Assembly (NCBI GenBank): GCA_018003515.1
Contig: JAGNDO010000023.1
Span: 1-61,107 of the forward strand
Direction of reading: 5' to 3'
DNA from: Caldilineaceae bacterium
GTDB lineage: Bacteria > Chloroflexota > Anaerolineae > Caldilineales > Caldilineaceae
DNA length: 61,107 nucleotides
The notes under the pieces: generated by a model
Databases searched by the model: none
Told to the model about the DNA's origin: nothing
What the model saw: only the letters and a program-made list of their open reading frames with translations
Program-made: the position numbers and the translations under genes
In this document: piece after piece, positions 16,285 to 25,376 of the stretch
Layout: each line of letters begins with the position of its first letter
Numbering within the stretch: the first letter of the stretch is position 1

Positions 16285-17427
16285 TTATTTTACCCCCAGC
16301 AACTGGGCCACCTCTTCGACAATATGCCGGGTGGCTTGGGGATTGCCCATCGCCCTGGCCTGCCCGGCCATGACAGCCAGTTGATCCCGCTGGGGGCCAA
16401 ACCAACGGGCCACGATGCGAGCGATCTCTCCCGGCTCCGTGCTGAAGGCCCCGGCTCCGTTGTCCACCACATAGGGCACATTTCCCTCCTCCTGGCCGGG
16501 GATAAAGCCACTGAGCAGGATGGGCAGCCCCCGCACCAGGGCTTCGGCGATGGTGCCCGGCCCGGCCTTGGTGACAATGCAGTCGCAGGCCGCCATCCAG
16601 TCGGGCATGTTGTCCACAAAGCCGGTGATGCGCACCGGAATGGGCCAATTGTGGGCGGTCAATTCGGCCATCAGCTTCTGGTTGCGGCCACAGATCACCA
16701 CCATCTGCCCCTGGGGACGCCCTCCTTGGGCCAGCGCCCCTGCCACGGATCGGGCAATCTCGCCCACAAGACCCATGCCCTCGCCTCCCCCCACCACTAA
16801 AACCGCGGGCAAATCTGGGTTCATGCCCAGTTCCTGGCGCAGGGTGATCTGTGGCCGGGAGGGCTGGGCAAAGAGCGGGCGGATGGGCAACCCGAAGAGA
16901 CGCAGTTGTTCCGCACGCATCCCCAAGACCACACCCCGCTCAAAGGCTTCTGGGCTGGCGACAAAGCAGAGATCTGCCTGGCGGTTGAACCAGACGGGGT
17001 GGATGGAGGCCAGATCCGTAATCACGGTGACGAAGGGCACATCCCAACCCATGTGGGCCAGGATGGCCAAGGTGACGTCTTGGAACAGGGGATGGACCGA
17101 GATCACCAGATCCGGGCGTTGCTCACGAAAGAGTTGCTCCACAGATTTGCGGGCGTAGAGCGTAGCCACCTCCAGCGCCACTTGGGCGGTCCGGGGATTC
17201 TCGCCCCGTCGCCAGAGAAACTTCCAGACCCGGGGCGTCCGCGTGGCCAGAAAGCTATAGCTCTTGGGAATCTGGTTCAAGGGAAAAGGGGTATGTTTTA
17301 TCCACATATCCACGATTTCTACCTGGATTTGGTCGCCGAAGCGCTGGACAAAGCCAGCTTGCAAAGCCTGGGCGCTGGCCCGATGGCCGCCGCCCGTGTC
17401 GCTCATCAGAATCAGGATTTTTTTCAT
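16285..17427 (-). CDS. MGDG-synthase/UgtP-like processive glycosyltransferase
   Basis: A 380-residue GT28-type enzyme. The start at 17427 gives MKKILILMSDTGGGHRASAQ, in which DTGGGHRASA is the diagnostic N-terminal loop of monogalactosyl- and glucosyl-diacylglycerol synthases. The N-terminal acceptor domain (residues 1-160) includes PLFQDV and TDLASIHPVWF. The C-terminal donor domain has VVGGGEGMG (about 206-214), the KAGPGTIAEAL nucleotide-sugar loop (near 297) and the PGQEEGN motif (near 317). It would make glycolipids from UDP-sugar and diacylglycerol at the membrane face. The sugar (Gal or Glc) cannot be told. An upstream in-frame extension into the family F palindrome is rejected. Confidence 0.9.
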   Translation of the reverse strand: MKKILILMSDTGGGHRASAQALQAGFVQRFGDQIQVEIVDMWIKHTPFPLNQIPKSYSFLATRTPRVWKFLWRRGENPRTAQVALEVATLYARKSVEQLFREQRPDLVISVHPLFQDVTLAILAHMGWDVPFVTVITDLASIHPVWFNRQADLCFVASPEAFERGVVLGMRAEQLRLFGLPIRPLFAQPSRPQITLRQELGMNPDLPAVLVVGGGEGMGLVGEIARSVAGALAQGGRPQGQMVVICGRNQKLMAELTAHNWPIPVRITGFVDNMPDWMAACDCIVTKAGPGTIAEALVRGLPILLSGFIPGQEEGNVPYVVDNGAGAFSTEPGEIARIVARWFGPQRDQLAVMAGQARAMGNPQATRHIVEEVAQLLGVK

Positions 17428-17460
17428 AAGAAGTTGGGGTTTGTTGGGTAGCGTATGTTT

Positions 17461-17539
17461 TTTATCGAGTATCGTGTGTCGAGTATTTTGCGGTGTTGGG
17501 CGCACACAAAAAAATACTCGACACACGATACTCGATAAA
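17461..17539. repeat. Palindromic repeat, family F (TCGAGTAT units), copy 1
   Basis: Arms 17461-17489 and 17509-17539 pair around a loop containing GCGGTGTTGGG. The core ATCGAGTATCGTGTGTCGAG differs from the other two copies (GTGTATCGAG) at one base, and the complementary base in the opposite arm is changed to match. It lies directly after the radical SAM stop codon. Confidence 0.9.
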
Positions 17540-17541
17540 TT

Positions 17542-18387
17542 TTATGAAACCAAGTCGAGTTTCAACCCCTGGGCCAGGGCCATCGCCCGGTCAATGTCGG
17601 ATTGGTTGAGCGTGTCGGCCAATTCGCCCCGCGCCTGGGCGGGGGCCAGATATTGGGTGAGCAGGCTGACCCGGATGCCAGGCCGCTCGGCCAGCCAATG
17701 CAGAACCGGCACGGTGCAGCACTCAAAATGGCCGGGCATGAGCAGATGGCGCACCAGCATGGGTTTGCCTTCCCCGATAATCCGCTCCATGCAGCCGGTG
17801 ACCACGGCCCAATAGTCGGGCATGCCGCCGATACGTTCGCCGCAGCTTTGGGAACCAGTCGCCGGGCCAAATTTCAGGTCCGGCAGATAGAGATCGATGG
17901 CCCCGTCCAGCAGATCCAGCGCGGCGTCGGTGAGATAGAAATTGGAATTGAGCACCGCCGGCACCCGTTTACGCGCCCCCAATTCAGCCAAACTCTCCAA
18001 AATGAAGGGGATGTGGGGAGCCGGATCGCCGCCGATAAAGCAGATGGAGCGGGCGCCCTCGTCCTGGCGCTGGGCCATGCGGGCGGCCAGTTGGGCCGGG
18101 CTGACCGTGACGCCGTACGTGGGCCGGAAGGCGAACTTGGCCGCTGTGCAAAAGGTGCAAGTGGCCGTGCAGCCGCTAAAAAAGATGGCATGGGCCGGGC
18201 GCAACGGCTCCTCTTCGCCCATGTGCAACATTTCGCTGGCGATAAAGGCCTGTTGGCCCACCCGACACACCCCCCGCGCCGTGGCCCGTCGCTCTCCGCA
18301 ATGGTGGGGGCAGAGATGGCAATCGGTCAAATGGTCTTGGGCCAACCCCAGCCGTTCTTCAGCGCTGATCATCTTCATCATGACCAA
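17542..18387 (-). CDS. Radical SAM protein of the PflX/PFL-activating-like group
   Basis: A 281-residue radical SAM enzyme. The cluster-binding motif is CTATCTFC (CxxxCxxC) near residues 73-80, preceded by FFSGC. An extra cysteine set, [12 protein letters not shown] with a later GVC (residues 23-41), resembles the N-terminal motif of the PflX group (COG1313 type), whose function is unassigned. [13 protein letters not shown] and the [11 protein letters not shown] region are typical of that group. The ATG at 18387 overlaps the end of the cysteine-array gene by 10 bases, so the two are translationally coupled. A family F palindrome follows. Confidence 0.85.
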   Translation of the reverse strand: MVMMKMISAEERLGLAQDHLTDCHLCPHHCGERRATARGVCRVGQQAFIASEMLHMGEEEPLRPAHAIFFSGCTATCTFCTAAKFAFRPTYGVTVSPAQLAARMAQRQDEGARSICFIGGDPAPHIPFILESLAELGARKRVPAVLNSNFYLTDAALDLLDGAIDLYLPDLKFGPATGSQSCGERIGGMPDYWAVVTGCMERIIGEGKPMLVRHLLMPGHFECCTVPVLHWLAERPGIRVSLLTQYLAPAQARGELADTLNQSDIDRAMALAQGLKLDLVS

Positions 18388-20540
18388 CTCCGGCCCAAAA
18401 TCCGGTCCAAGGGGCTTTGGCGGCGCACGGAGATCACCCGCTTTTTATCGGCCACGATCAGGGCCTGCAACCCCAGGGAACCCTTGCCCAAATAGATGAC
18501 ATAGCGATGATTGGCCAGACGCACCCAGTTATAGTGCCGCTCCAACGCCGCCACCTCCTCGTAGCCGGAGATGGGTTCATCCCGCATGTTGATGCGGGTT
18601 CCCTCTTTTTCCAGCGTGGCACAGCTTTCGCACAGGCCAGAGCTGCGCACACAGCCCTTGCAATAGCTCTGTTGGCACATGCCGCAGCGTTTGGCGTGGT
18701 CTGCGCAATGGGGGCGTTCGCAGATGGCGCATTCGTTCGCACACAGGGGGCAGAGGCGTTCGTGGCCGATGGCGCAGGCTTGCACATGGTCGGCGCAGGT
18801 GATGTGGCTGCATCCGGCAAAACGTTGCGTGTGTTCGCTGCACAGGGCATCCCTACAGATGCCGCAGCGGTGGCCGCAGCTTGGGCAACAACTTGCCCCG
18901 CACACGGTGCAGGTGCGCAGATCATCGGTGAGGGTGTTGCAAGCCGGGCAGATGGTGATATGCTCCTGGCAATAGATCTTGCCCGTTTTGGGGGCCACAT
19001 GGAAAAATCCCGGCCCAAACGAGCGTTGGCAAGTGGTGCATGTAGCCGCGCAATTTGTGCAGAAGCGTTGGCCGCTGGTGGTGCAGGTGGCCAACTGGGC
19101 GCTATATTGGTGACAGCCCGGACAGCGGATGGCGCAATCGGCGCACACCAACTGCTGATCCACCCCATCCGCCCATAGATGGCTGCGGCATTGGCGTACC
19201 CCGCAATGACTGCACGCGGTCTGGCAACTGTGGCAGACCGCGTCCCCGCACACCGGGCAGCCGTCAATGTGATGCGGGCAGGCCCGTTCGCCACAAGCCC
19301 AACAGCTCTGGCCGCAGCTGTCACAGTTGTTTTCCCCGCACACCGGACAGGCGGCCACCCCACAAGAAGCGCACAAAATATCCTGGCAAGTGTGGCACTG
19401 TTCCAGGCAGTCGTTGCAGGTGATGTGGCCGTTGCGGTCGAGGGTGATCTGGGCCGTTTCCTGGCCGCAGGCGTGGCAGAGGGGACGGCGTAAGGTGCCG
19501 TCGTAGAGATTGCGCCATACTTGAACCGGGATCTCTTGCAACTCTGCGCCGCTTTTGCTCAACCCCAGGGTGATGTCCGCGGTGGCCACGGGCACATGCA
19601 GCAGGGCATAGCTAAAAAGCCGCACCTTCACCCGCAGCCGATGATTCTCCACCTCTTCGGCGATCTTGCGTTGCAGATCCTCTTCCAGCCCGCGCCGCTT
19701 TTCGCCAGTGAGATCGTGGCTGTCGTAGACCTCGCTGATCTGCTCCTCGTAATAGGTGGTGAGTCGGGAGAGTACCTTGTGCAGCCGGGGCAGGATCTCC
19801 TGTTCGTGGTCCACACAGCGCAGATCCGCATGATAGAGTACATATTTGCGGGCGGTTTGAGCCTGGCGGGCAAGCTGGGTCATGGGCGGCAGCCGGGGTG
19901 GGATGGGCTGGCCCTCCTCGTCGGTTTCCTGGGCCGGTTCGCTGGAATCTGCCAGCAGCCCGGCCAGGCTCAACCCCTGGGCATGGCCATCTTCTTGCAG
20001 CAGAACCCGGTTGCCGGCCTCATCCAGCACCACGCTGACCAACTCTTCCCGTTTGTCATCGGCCCGATAGGTGATGTGCCAATTGAAGACCAGCAGATTT
20101 TGGCTCTGCTCCCGCAGACGCAGGTTGAGGATGGAGGTGTTGGTGGGCTGGACGGCCTGCATCAGCTCTTCGCCGCCGCTGAACCGTTTGGGCAGTTGGC
20201 GCACGGTCAGCGCCCCTTGCTGATCCAAATAGGCCATCATGCGGTCAAAAATGCGACTGCCATAGGCCACCAGATCCGTGTCGCTGGTCACTTCGGCGTT
20301 GCGGAAGACCAAATTAAGCGCAGGCTTGGCGAAGTGTTCGGCCAACTCCGGGGGCAGGCCAATCTGAAAACGGTTCTCTGCGCCCCCGTTAACACGGTGG
20401 ATGTCTGCTCCAAAGAATTCAAAAAAGGCCAGAGTGAAGCCGGACAGATCCGGGCCAGGCAGGGTCTTTTCCCGGCCAAGCCCGGTGGCTGGGCTTTTTG
20501 TGCGTACTTTGCGTTGACGTCTGGACTTGCTGGCGGCCAT
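18378..20540 (-). CDS. Large cysteine-array (tandem zinc-knuckle) protein, unknown function
   Basis: About 720 residues from ATG 20540 (an in-frame ATG at 20594 is possible). The N-terminal region (about 15-350) has no cysteine array. Its start ([38 protein letters not shown]) recalls the accessory domain found with bacterial SNF2/HepA-type helicases and Bacillus YqhG; that is an impression, not a match I can prove. A helical charged stretch at 250-330 may be coiled coil. Residues about 352-640 hold 56 cysteines in some 25 CxxC-type pairs with interspersed His (CSEH, CADH, CQEH), like a chain of B-box/RING-type zinc knuckles. A basic C-terminal domain of about 80 residues follows. It is translationally coupled to the radical SAM gene. 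No close described family is recognised. Confidence 0.75.
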   Translation of the reverse strand: MAASKSRRQRKVRTKSPATGLGREKTLPGPDLSGFTLAFFEFFGADIHRVNGGAENRFQIGLPPELAEHFAKPALNLVFRNAEVTSDTDLVAYGSRIFDRMMAYLDQQGALTVRQLPKRFSGGEELMQAVQPTNTSILNLRLREQSQNLLVFNWHITYRADDKREELVSVVLDEAGNRVLLQEDGHAQGLSLAGLLADSSEPAQETDEEGQPIPPRLPPMTQLARQAQTARKYVLYHADLRCVDHEQEILPRLHKVLSRLTTYYEEQISEVYDSHDLTGEKRRGLEEDLQRKIAEEVENHRLRVKVRLFSYALLHVPVATADITLGLSKSGAELQEIPVQVWRNLYDGTLRRPLCHACGQETAQITLDRNGHITCNDCLEQCHTCQDILCASCGVAACPVCGENNCDSCGQSCWACGERACPHHIDGCPVCGDAVCHSCQTACSHCGVRQCRSHLWADGVDQQLVCADCAIRCPGCHQYSAQLATCTTSGQRFCTNCAATCTTCQRSFGPGFFHVAPKTGKIYCQEHITICPACNTLTDDLRTCTVCGASCCPSCGHRCGICRDALCSEHTQRFAGCSHITCADHVQACAIGHERLCPLCANECAICERPHCADHAKRCGMCQQSYCKGCVRSSGLCESCATLEKEGTRINMRDEPISGYEEVAALERHYNWVRLANHRYVIYLGKGSLGLQALIVADKKRVISVRRQSPLDRILGRSWS

Positions 20541-20645
20541 TGGGCGGCTCTTTGTGGTGAGCCGATGGCATACGGGCGTGATCGCTGGAGCCATCGGCGG
20601 CTGGAATTCGTCGTGGCATTGTGGGCGGCAGACGAACCAGGCATG

Positions 20646-20654
20646 ATTATATCA
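20646..20654 (-). promoter_or_regulatory. Extended -10 promoter of the cysteine-array/radical SAM operon
   Basis: TGATATAAT on the minus strand (20646-20654) is a perfect extended -10. No good -35 is present. The leader to ATG 20540 would be about 100 bases. Confidence 0.5.
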
Positions 20655-20710
20655 CAGATGGTTTGCAGGCGTTCGGAGGGCAATCGTATGCAAAATTTGC
20701 CCGATCCAAC

Positions 20711-20739
20711 TTTACGTATTATGGAAAGTGTGGTAAACT
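20711..20739 (+). promoter_or_regulatory. Predicted promoter of the Xer recombinase/PNP operon
   Basis: TTTACG (20711-20716) and TAAACT (20734-20739) are 17 bp apart with TG at 20731-20732. It diverges from the cysteine-array promoter 60 bp away. Confidence 0.45.
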
Positions 20740-20796
20740 TTCAGGATAATAAACGAAACACCCTGTACCTGTGTTCGATGCCATGAGGGGAGCAAA

Positions 20797-21720
20797 ATGG
20801 AAACACAAATCACACAATTCTTTGCATACTTGGTGAAAGAAAAGAGCTGCACCGGCAATACAATTGCGGCCTATCGCAATGATTTGGGGCAGTTTTATGG
20901 TTTCTTGGCGGGCTTTTCCTCCCCAGATCTGGCGGCCATCACAGAATGGTCTCAGGTGGACGAAAGCGTCCTCCAGGAATATTTCTTCTTTCTGCGCGAG
21001 CGCGAATATGCCTCCTCGACCGTGGCGCGCAAGATCGCCGCGGTCAAGAGCTTTATCCACTTTTTGGTTGCAGATGGGGTGATCAGCCGGGATCCCTCCA
21101 CCGAATTGGACTCCCCCAAGGTCAAGAAACAACTGCCTCGCCCCATCAAGCCCGAGGAAATTGAACGGTTGCTGGCCGCCCCTGTGGCGACAAAGTCGTC
21201 CAAGTCCGCCCGAGACAAGGCGCTGATGGAGGTGCTTTATGCCACGGGCATGCGGGTGACCGAACTGGTCAGCTTGAATTTGCAGGATGTGGATGTGGAC
21301 CAGCGCATGGTGATTTGCGGCGCAGGCAGCAAGCGCAGCCGGGAAGTGCCCATCTACCCGGCGGCCGGTGCGGCCCTGGCCTACTATTTGGAACATGGAC
21401 GCCCCAAGCTGATCAACGACGAGGCAGACGAGGCCCTCTTCCTCAACCACCGGGGCCAACGGCTGACCCGCCAGGGGTTGTGGCTGATCATTAAACGCTA
21501 TGTAAAACAGGTGGATATCAAGGGCGTGGTCACTCCCCACACCTTGCGCCACAGTTTTGCGGCCCACATGCTCAATGCCGGTGCCGGTCTGCGGGAAGTT
21601 CAAGAACGGTTGGGCCATGCCAACTTGAGTACGACCCAGGTCTATCGTCAGGTCTCCGGCGGTGTGGCCGCGGAGTTGACCATCGACGGCCAGGGCACCG
21701 AGAGCAAGCTACGAGAGTAA
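20797..21720 (+). CDS. Tyrosine recombinase XerC/XerD-like
   Basis: A 307-residue site-specific recombinase of normal length. The N-terminal SAM-like core-binding domain (residues 1-90, NTIAAYRNDLGQFYGFL) is followed by the catalytic domain. The active-site set can be read: Arg in ATGMRVTELVSL (near 152), HTLRHSFAAHML (near 248), LGHANLSTT (near 274) and the nucleophile Tyr in QVYRQVS (near 283). Such enzymes resolve chromosome dimers at dif. No accessory integrase features or nearby att sites are visible, so a housekeeping Xer protein is more likely than a phage integrase. Shine-Dalgarno GAGGGGAG lies before the ATG. The PNP gene starts one base after the stop. Confidence 0.92.
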   Translation: METQITQFFAYLVKEKSCTGNTIAAYRNDLGQFYGFLAGFSSPDLAAITEWSQVDESVLQEYFFFLREREYASSTVARKIAAVKSFIHFLVADGVISRDPSTELDSPKVKKQLPRPIKPEEIERLLAAPVATKSSKSARDKALMEVLYATGMRVTELVSLNLQDVDVDQRMVICGAGSKRSREVPIYPAAGAALAYYLEHGRPKLINDEADEALFLNHRGQRLTRQGLWLIIKRYVKQVDIKGVVTPHTLRHSFAAHMLNAGAGLREVQERLGHANLSTTQVYRQVSGGVAAELTIDGQGTESKLRE

Positions 21721-21721
21721 T

Positions 21722-22564
21722 ATGCACCCAGAGTTTGTGTTATCCGATTACGCTGCGGCCGCTGATTTTATCCGCAGCCGCACGCAGCATCTCCCCACAG
21801 TTGGGTTGATCCTGGGCAGTGGTCTTAGCCCCTTGGCCGACAGCATCGAGGATGCCGCCGCCATCTCCTACGCCGACATCCCCCACTTTCCCGTCAGCAC
21901 GGTGGAAGGCCACACGGGGCGGCTGGTGATTGGACGGCTGGGCGGGGCGGTGGTCTGCGCCATGCAGGGCCGCTTCCACCACTACGAAGGCTACACCCTT
22001 CAGCAGACCACCTTTCCCATTCGGGTCATGCACCTGCTGGGGATCAAGACCGTGATCCTGACCAATGCGGCCGGGGGGCTGAACCCAGCTTTCGGCGTCA
22101 CCGACCTGATGCTGATCCAAGATCACCTCAACCTGCCGGGGATGATGGGGCTGAACCCCTTGATTGGCCCCAATTTGGAGGCCTTCGGCACCCGATTTCC
22201 CAGCATGAACCAGGCCTATCCCCGCCATCTGCGAGAGCTGGCCCTGGCCGTGGGCCAAGAGTTGGGCATGACCCTGCGCCAAGGGGTCTACGCCTTCCTC
22301 TCCGGGCCGAGCTTCGAGACGGCCACGGAGGTGCGCTTTCTGCGAGCCATCGGGGCCGATGCCGTGGGCATGAGTACCGTACCCGAAGCCGTCATCGCCA
22401 CCCACGCCGGCATGGAGGTGCTGGGCATCAGCAGCATCACCAATGTGGGCATCGACGAACTTGACACCGAAGCCACCACCACCCATCAAGAAGTGATGGA
22501 ATCGGGCAAACTGATCGTCCCCCCGCTGACCGCGCTGATCATGGGAATTCTAAAGCGGCTTTAG
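21722..22564 (+). CDS. Purine nucleoside phosphorylase (trimeric PNP family)
   Basis: A 280-residue PNP of the PunA/MTAP superfamily, which cleaves purine nucleosides with phosphate to base and ribose-1-phosphate. LILGSGLSPLAD (residues 24-35) binds phosphate. VEGHTGRLVIG, the MQGRFHHYEGY loop, TNAAGGLNP, GPSFETATEV and VGMSTVPEAVIA follow in family order. GNITN is usual in the last motif, and here it reads SSITN. It is directly coupled to the recombinase gene and ends at a strong shared terminator facing proS. Confidence 0.93.
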   Translation: MHPEFVLSDYAAAADFIRSRTQHLPTVGLILGSGLSPLADSIEDAAAISYADIPHFPVSTVEGHTGRLVIGRLGGAVVCAMQGRFHHYEGYTLQQTTFPIRVMHLLGIKTVILTNAAGGLNPAFGVTDLMLIQDHLNLPGMMGLNPLIGPNLEAFGTRFPSMNQAYPRHLRELALAVGQELGMTLRQGVYAFLSGPSFETATEVRFLRAIGADAVGMSTVPEAVIATHAGMEVLGISSITNVGIDELDTEATTTHQEVMESGKLIVPPLTALIMGILKRL

Positions 22565-22582
22565 TACCAGCGACCAAAAAAT

Positions 22583-22636
22583 GAGAATTAAAAAGCGGCG
22601 TTTGCACCAAAGTGCAAACGCCGCTTTTTAATTCTC
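22583..22636 (+). terminator. Perfect 25-bp bidirectional terminator hairpin
   Basis: GAGAATTAAAAAGCGGCG plus TTTGCAC (22583-22607) pairs perfectly with 22612-22636 around the loop CAAA. A- and T-runs flank the GC core on both strands, which fits the convergent PNP and proS genes. The flanking TTCTCAAATCTC phrases repeat past 22660 and include the proS stop codon. Confidence 0.9.
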
Positions 22637-22648
22637 AAATCTCAAATC

Positions 22649-24439
22649 TCAATTCTCAATTTCCAACACTTCCTCCACCACCATCCCCTTCACAAAGGCC
22701 CATTCTTCGGCCAATGCCGCCTGCACACCGGCCACAAAGTCGGCCACGGGGATCTCTCGGTTCTCGCCCGTGCGCCGGAAGCGCAGCTCGACCAACCCCT
22801 TCTTCAGCCCCTTGCCGCCCACGGTGATGCGCACGGGCAGACCGATCAGGTCGGCGTCGTTGAACTTGACCCCGGCCCGCTCGTCCCGGTCATCGTAGAG
22901 TACTTCTACCCCGGCGGCCTGCAGGTCGGCGTAGAACTGGTCCACCTGGGCGGCCACGTCCGGGGACTTCTCGTTGGCCAGGCTGACCAGCATGACCTGA
23001 TATGGGGCGATGCTGACCGGCCATTGCACGCCAAAGTCGTCGTTGTAGGCCTCGATCACGCTGGCCATCAGCCGCCCGGTGCCGATGCCATAGCAGCCCA
23101 TGACCATTGGCCAGGAGCCGCCATTTTCGTCCAGATAGGTGGCCCCCATGGCCGTGCTGTACTTGGTGCCCAGCTTGAAGATGTTGCCCACCTCCACGCC
23201 GCGCACGGAATGCAGGGGGCTTTGGCAGACCGGGCAGAGATGGCCGTCGCCGGCCGCCACCAGATCCGTCACCATGTCGGCGGCGGGGTAGTCCCGGCCA
23301 TAGTTGACGTTGGTGAAGTGGAAACCCGGTTTATTGGCCCCTGCCACCAAGTTGGGGCTGGCTGCCACCAGGTCGTCCACCACCAAAATTGCTTTGCTGC
23401 GATCAATGCCTATGGGAGACCCGTACCCAGCTTCGGCCCCGATGGCGCTGATCTCGTCCGTGGTGGCCGGGCGTAGGCGCTTGGCCTTGACCGCGTTGGT
23501 CAATTTTGTCTCGTTCAGTTCCATGTCCCCCCGCACCACGGCGAAGACGAACTTCTCGCTAAACTTGCCGTCCTTGCCTTCGATTTCGGCGACCATGAAG
23601 ACCGCCTTGGCCGTGCGGCTTTCGGGGATCTTCAAAAAGGCGGCCAGATCGGCGATGGTGGCTGTGCCGGGGGTGGCGACCTCGGTCAGGGGCAGGGCCG
23701 CCTCGGCCTCCGGCGTGGGCTTGACGAAGGTGGCGATCTGGCGGTTGGCCTTGTAGCCGCAGGCATCACACAGCAGCAGGGTATCCTCGCCGATGGGGGT
23801 GACGGCCATGAATTCGTGGGCCATTGTGCCGCCCATCATGCCCGTGTCGCTCTCCACGGCCAGCACATCCAGCCCGCAGCGGCGGAAGATGTTGAAGTAG
23901 GCCTGATAGACCTTGGGATAGTAGGCGTCCAGGTCGGCGATGTCCGTGTGGAAGGAGTAGCCGTCCTTCATGGTGAACTCCCGCACCCGGATCATGCCGG
24001 CCCGGGGGCGGGGCTCGTCCCGGAACTTGGTCTGGATCTGGTAGAGCATGAAGGGCAGTTGGCGATAGCTGCTGACGATGCGGGATGCCAGATCCGTGAC
24101 CACCTCTTCGTGGGTCATGCCCAGACAGTAGTCCCGGTCGTTGCGGTCCTTGAGCCGGGCCATGTCATCGCCGATGGCGTCCCAGCGTCCGCTGCGCTGC
24201 CACAGCTCCGCCGGCTGCACCACGGGCATGGTGATCTCCTGGCCATCGACCGCGTCCATCTCTTCTCGCATGATCTGCTCGATCTTGTGCTTGACCCGCA
24301 AGCCCAAGGGCAGGTGATCGAAAATCCCCGCGGCCACCTGGCGCACCAGGCCAGATCGCAACATCAACTGATGGCTGATTACCTCAGCCTCATTGGGTAC
24401 TTCCCGTAAAGTCTGAAAAAACAATTTCGACATGCGCAT
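22649..24439 (-). CDS. proS: Proline--tRNA ligase, bacterial type with editing domain
   Basis: A 596-residue class II synthetase. The N-terminus MSKLFFQTLREVP, TKFRDEPRPRAGMIRVREF (motif 2 region, about 137-155) and GCYGIGTGRLM (motif 3, about 449) are diagnostic. The large insertion at about 225-405 between motifs 2 and 3 is the INS domain that hydrolyses Ala-tRNA-Pro. It also contains CDACGYKANR and CPVCQSPL, giving a possible zinc-binding pair. The C-terminal anticodon-binding domain follows. Start 24439, or the second ATG at 24433, which is the more usual N-terminus. The last codons and the TGA are made from the TGAGATT repeat phrases next to the terminator. Confidence 0.95.
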   Translation of the reverse strand: MRMSKLFFQTLREVPNEAEVISHQLMLRSGLVRQVAAGIFDHLPLGLRVKHKIEQIMREEMDAVDGQEITMPVVQPAELWQRSGRWDAIGDDMARLKDRNDRDYCLGMTHEEVVTDLASRIVSSYRQLPFMLYQIQTKFRDEPRPRAGMIRVREFTMKDGYSFHTDIADLDAYYPKVYQAYFNIFRRCGLDVLAVESDTGMMGGTMAHEFMAVTPIGEDTLLLCDACGYKANRQIATFVKPTPEAEAALPLTEVATPGTATIADLAAFLKIPESRTAKAVFMVAEIEGKDGKFSEKFVFAVVRGDMELNETKLTNAVKAKRLRPATTDEISAIGAEAGYGSPIGIDRSKAILVVDDLVAASPNLVAGANKPGFHFTNVNYGRDYPAADMVTDLVAAGDGHLCPVCQSPLHSVRGVEVGNIFKLGTKYSTAMGATYLDENGGSWPMVMGCYGIGTGRLMASVIEAYNDDFGVQWPVSIAPYQVMLVSLANEKSPDVAAQVDQFYADLQAAGVEVLYDDRDERAGVKFNDADLIGLPVRITVGGKGLKKGLVELRFRRTGENREIPVADFVAGVQAALAEEWAFVKGMVVEEVLEIEN

Positions 24440-24482
24440 AACGTGTGTTCTCTCCGTGTATGGTGAGGGAAGCGGGAAGAGC

Positions 24483-24554
24483 TTTATCGAGTATCGTGTA
24501 TCGAGTATTTTTGGTAGTAACCCACCAAAAATACTCGATACACGATACTCGATA
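24483..24554. repeat. Palindromic repeat, family F, copy 2
   Basis: About 31 bases of the left arm, TATCGAGTATCGTGTATCGA and on through GTATTTTTGGT, pair perfectly with the right arm around AGTAACCC. It lies directly after the thioredoxin stop codon and before proS on the minus strand, where it can act as a terminator. Confidence 0.92.
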
Positions 24555-24555
24555 A

Positions 24556-24987
24556 TTATTTCCCCAACGCTTCCACTTTTTTCGTCAATTTGTCCAAACT
24601 AGACACCCCTACCATGCGGTCCACTTCTTTGCCGTTCTTGAAGAAGATGACCGTGGGGATGCCCATGATCTTGTATTGGCCGGGGGTTTGGGGGTTGGCA
24701 TCCACGTCCAATTTGGCCACCACAATGCGGTCGGCGAAATCCTCGGCCAGATAGTCGATGTTGGGGGCCATGCGATGGCACGGTCCGCACCAGTCGGCCC
24801 AGAAATCCACCACGGCCAGCTTGTCGCTGTCCAGGATGGTGGCCTTGAACTCCGCATCGCTGACGTGGATGGGCTTGGCCCCGGCGGACGCCTTAACCGG
24901 CGCGGCCTCACCGGGACCGTTCATAGGCAACGGGGCGGCGGCGGGTTTGTGGCGTAGGCCCAGGGTTTGCAGGATTTTGTTGAACAT
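24556..24987 (-). CDS. Thioredoxin with N-terminal extension
   Basis: A 143-residue protein whose last 105 residues are a complete thioredoxin fold. VDFWADWCGPCHRM places the redox cysteines at Cys67 and Cys70, and the cis-proline loop is MGIPTVIFF. The first 35 residues are Ala/Pro-rich and unstructured, longer than in classical thioredoxin, with no signal peptide or lipobox. It is probably a cytoplasmic disulfide reductase. It lies between a family F palindrome and the toxin gene, 24 bases from the toxin stop, so it may be read through from the toxin-antitoxin promoter. Confidence 0.92.
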   Translation of the reverse strand: MFNKILQTLGLRHKPAAAPLPMNGPGEAAPVKASAGAKPIHVSDAEFKATILDSDKLAVVDFWADWCGPCHRMAPNIDYLAEDFADRIVVAKLDVDANPQTPGQYKIMGIPTVIFFKNGKEVDRMVGVSSLDKLTKKVEALGK

Positions 24988-25010
24988 GGGGTTTCTCCGT
25001 ATAGTCTGAG

Positions 25011-25376
25011 TCAGATACCAAGTGTGTGACGCAACGCTTGGTTAATTGACTCGGTTGGTATTTGCCCGATTACTTTATCGATTGATGACAACAATATTGT
25101 TGCCAGATTATCGGTCATAATTACGGAGTCAGTGAGCAGGCCCGATTGTTGCCCATTATCCGTAGCTACGGTAATTAGCACCCGACTCGGATGGTTGGCT
25201 CGAAACAATCGACTGGTAATCATCGCGACGACGATCTGTGATAACCCGGTCTGTAGATTGTCTGCTTGGACCACGAGTGCAGGACGCTTTTTGGCTGTCG
25301 TTAAATCTGAATTTGGAAAGAGAACAAGAATGATGTCACCGCGATGAACGGTTGAGCCTGTTTGTATCGTAGTCAT
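25011..25376 (-). CDS. MazF/PemK-type toxin (endoribonuclease family)
   Basis: A 121-residue protein of the CcdB/MazF fold. RGDIILVLFPNSD (residues 12-24) and KKRPALVVQ (30-38) are the family's first strands and RPALVV signature. SQIVVAMITS, LTDSVIMTDNLATI and the final helix follow in order. MazF toxins cut mRNA at short sequences. Its start lies inside the antitoxin gene with a 41-base overlap in another frame, so it depends on antitoxin translation. The RNA target cannot be inferred. Confidence 0.87.
   Translation of the reverse strand: MTTIQTGSTVHRGDIILVLFPNSDLTTAKKRPALVVQADNLQTGLSQIVVAMITSRLFRANHPSRVLITVATDNGQQSGLLTDSVIMTDNLATILLSSIDKVIGQIPTESINQALRHTLGI

Noticed and set aside
20797-21720. 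Possible phage or island integrase
   Set aside because: Normal Xer length and layout, next to housekeeping purine phosphorylase, with no tRNA, att site or phage genes nearby.
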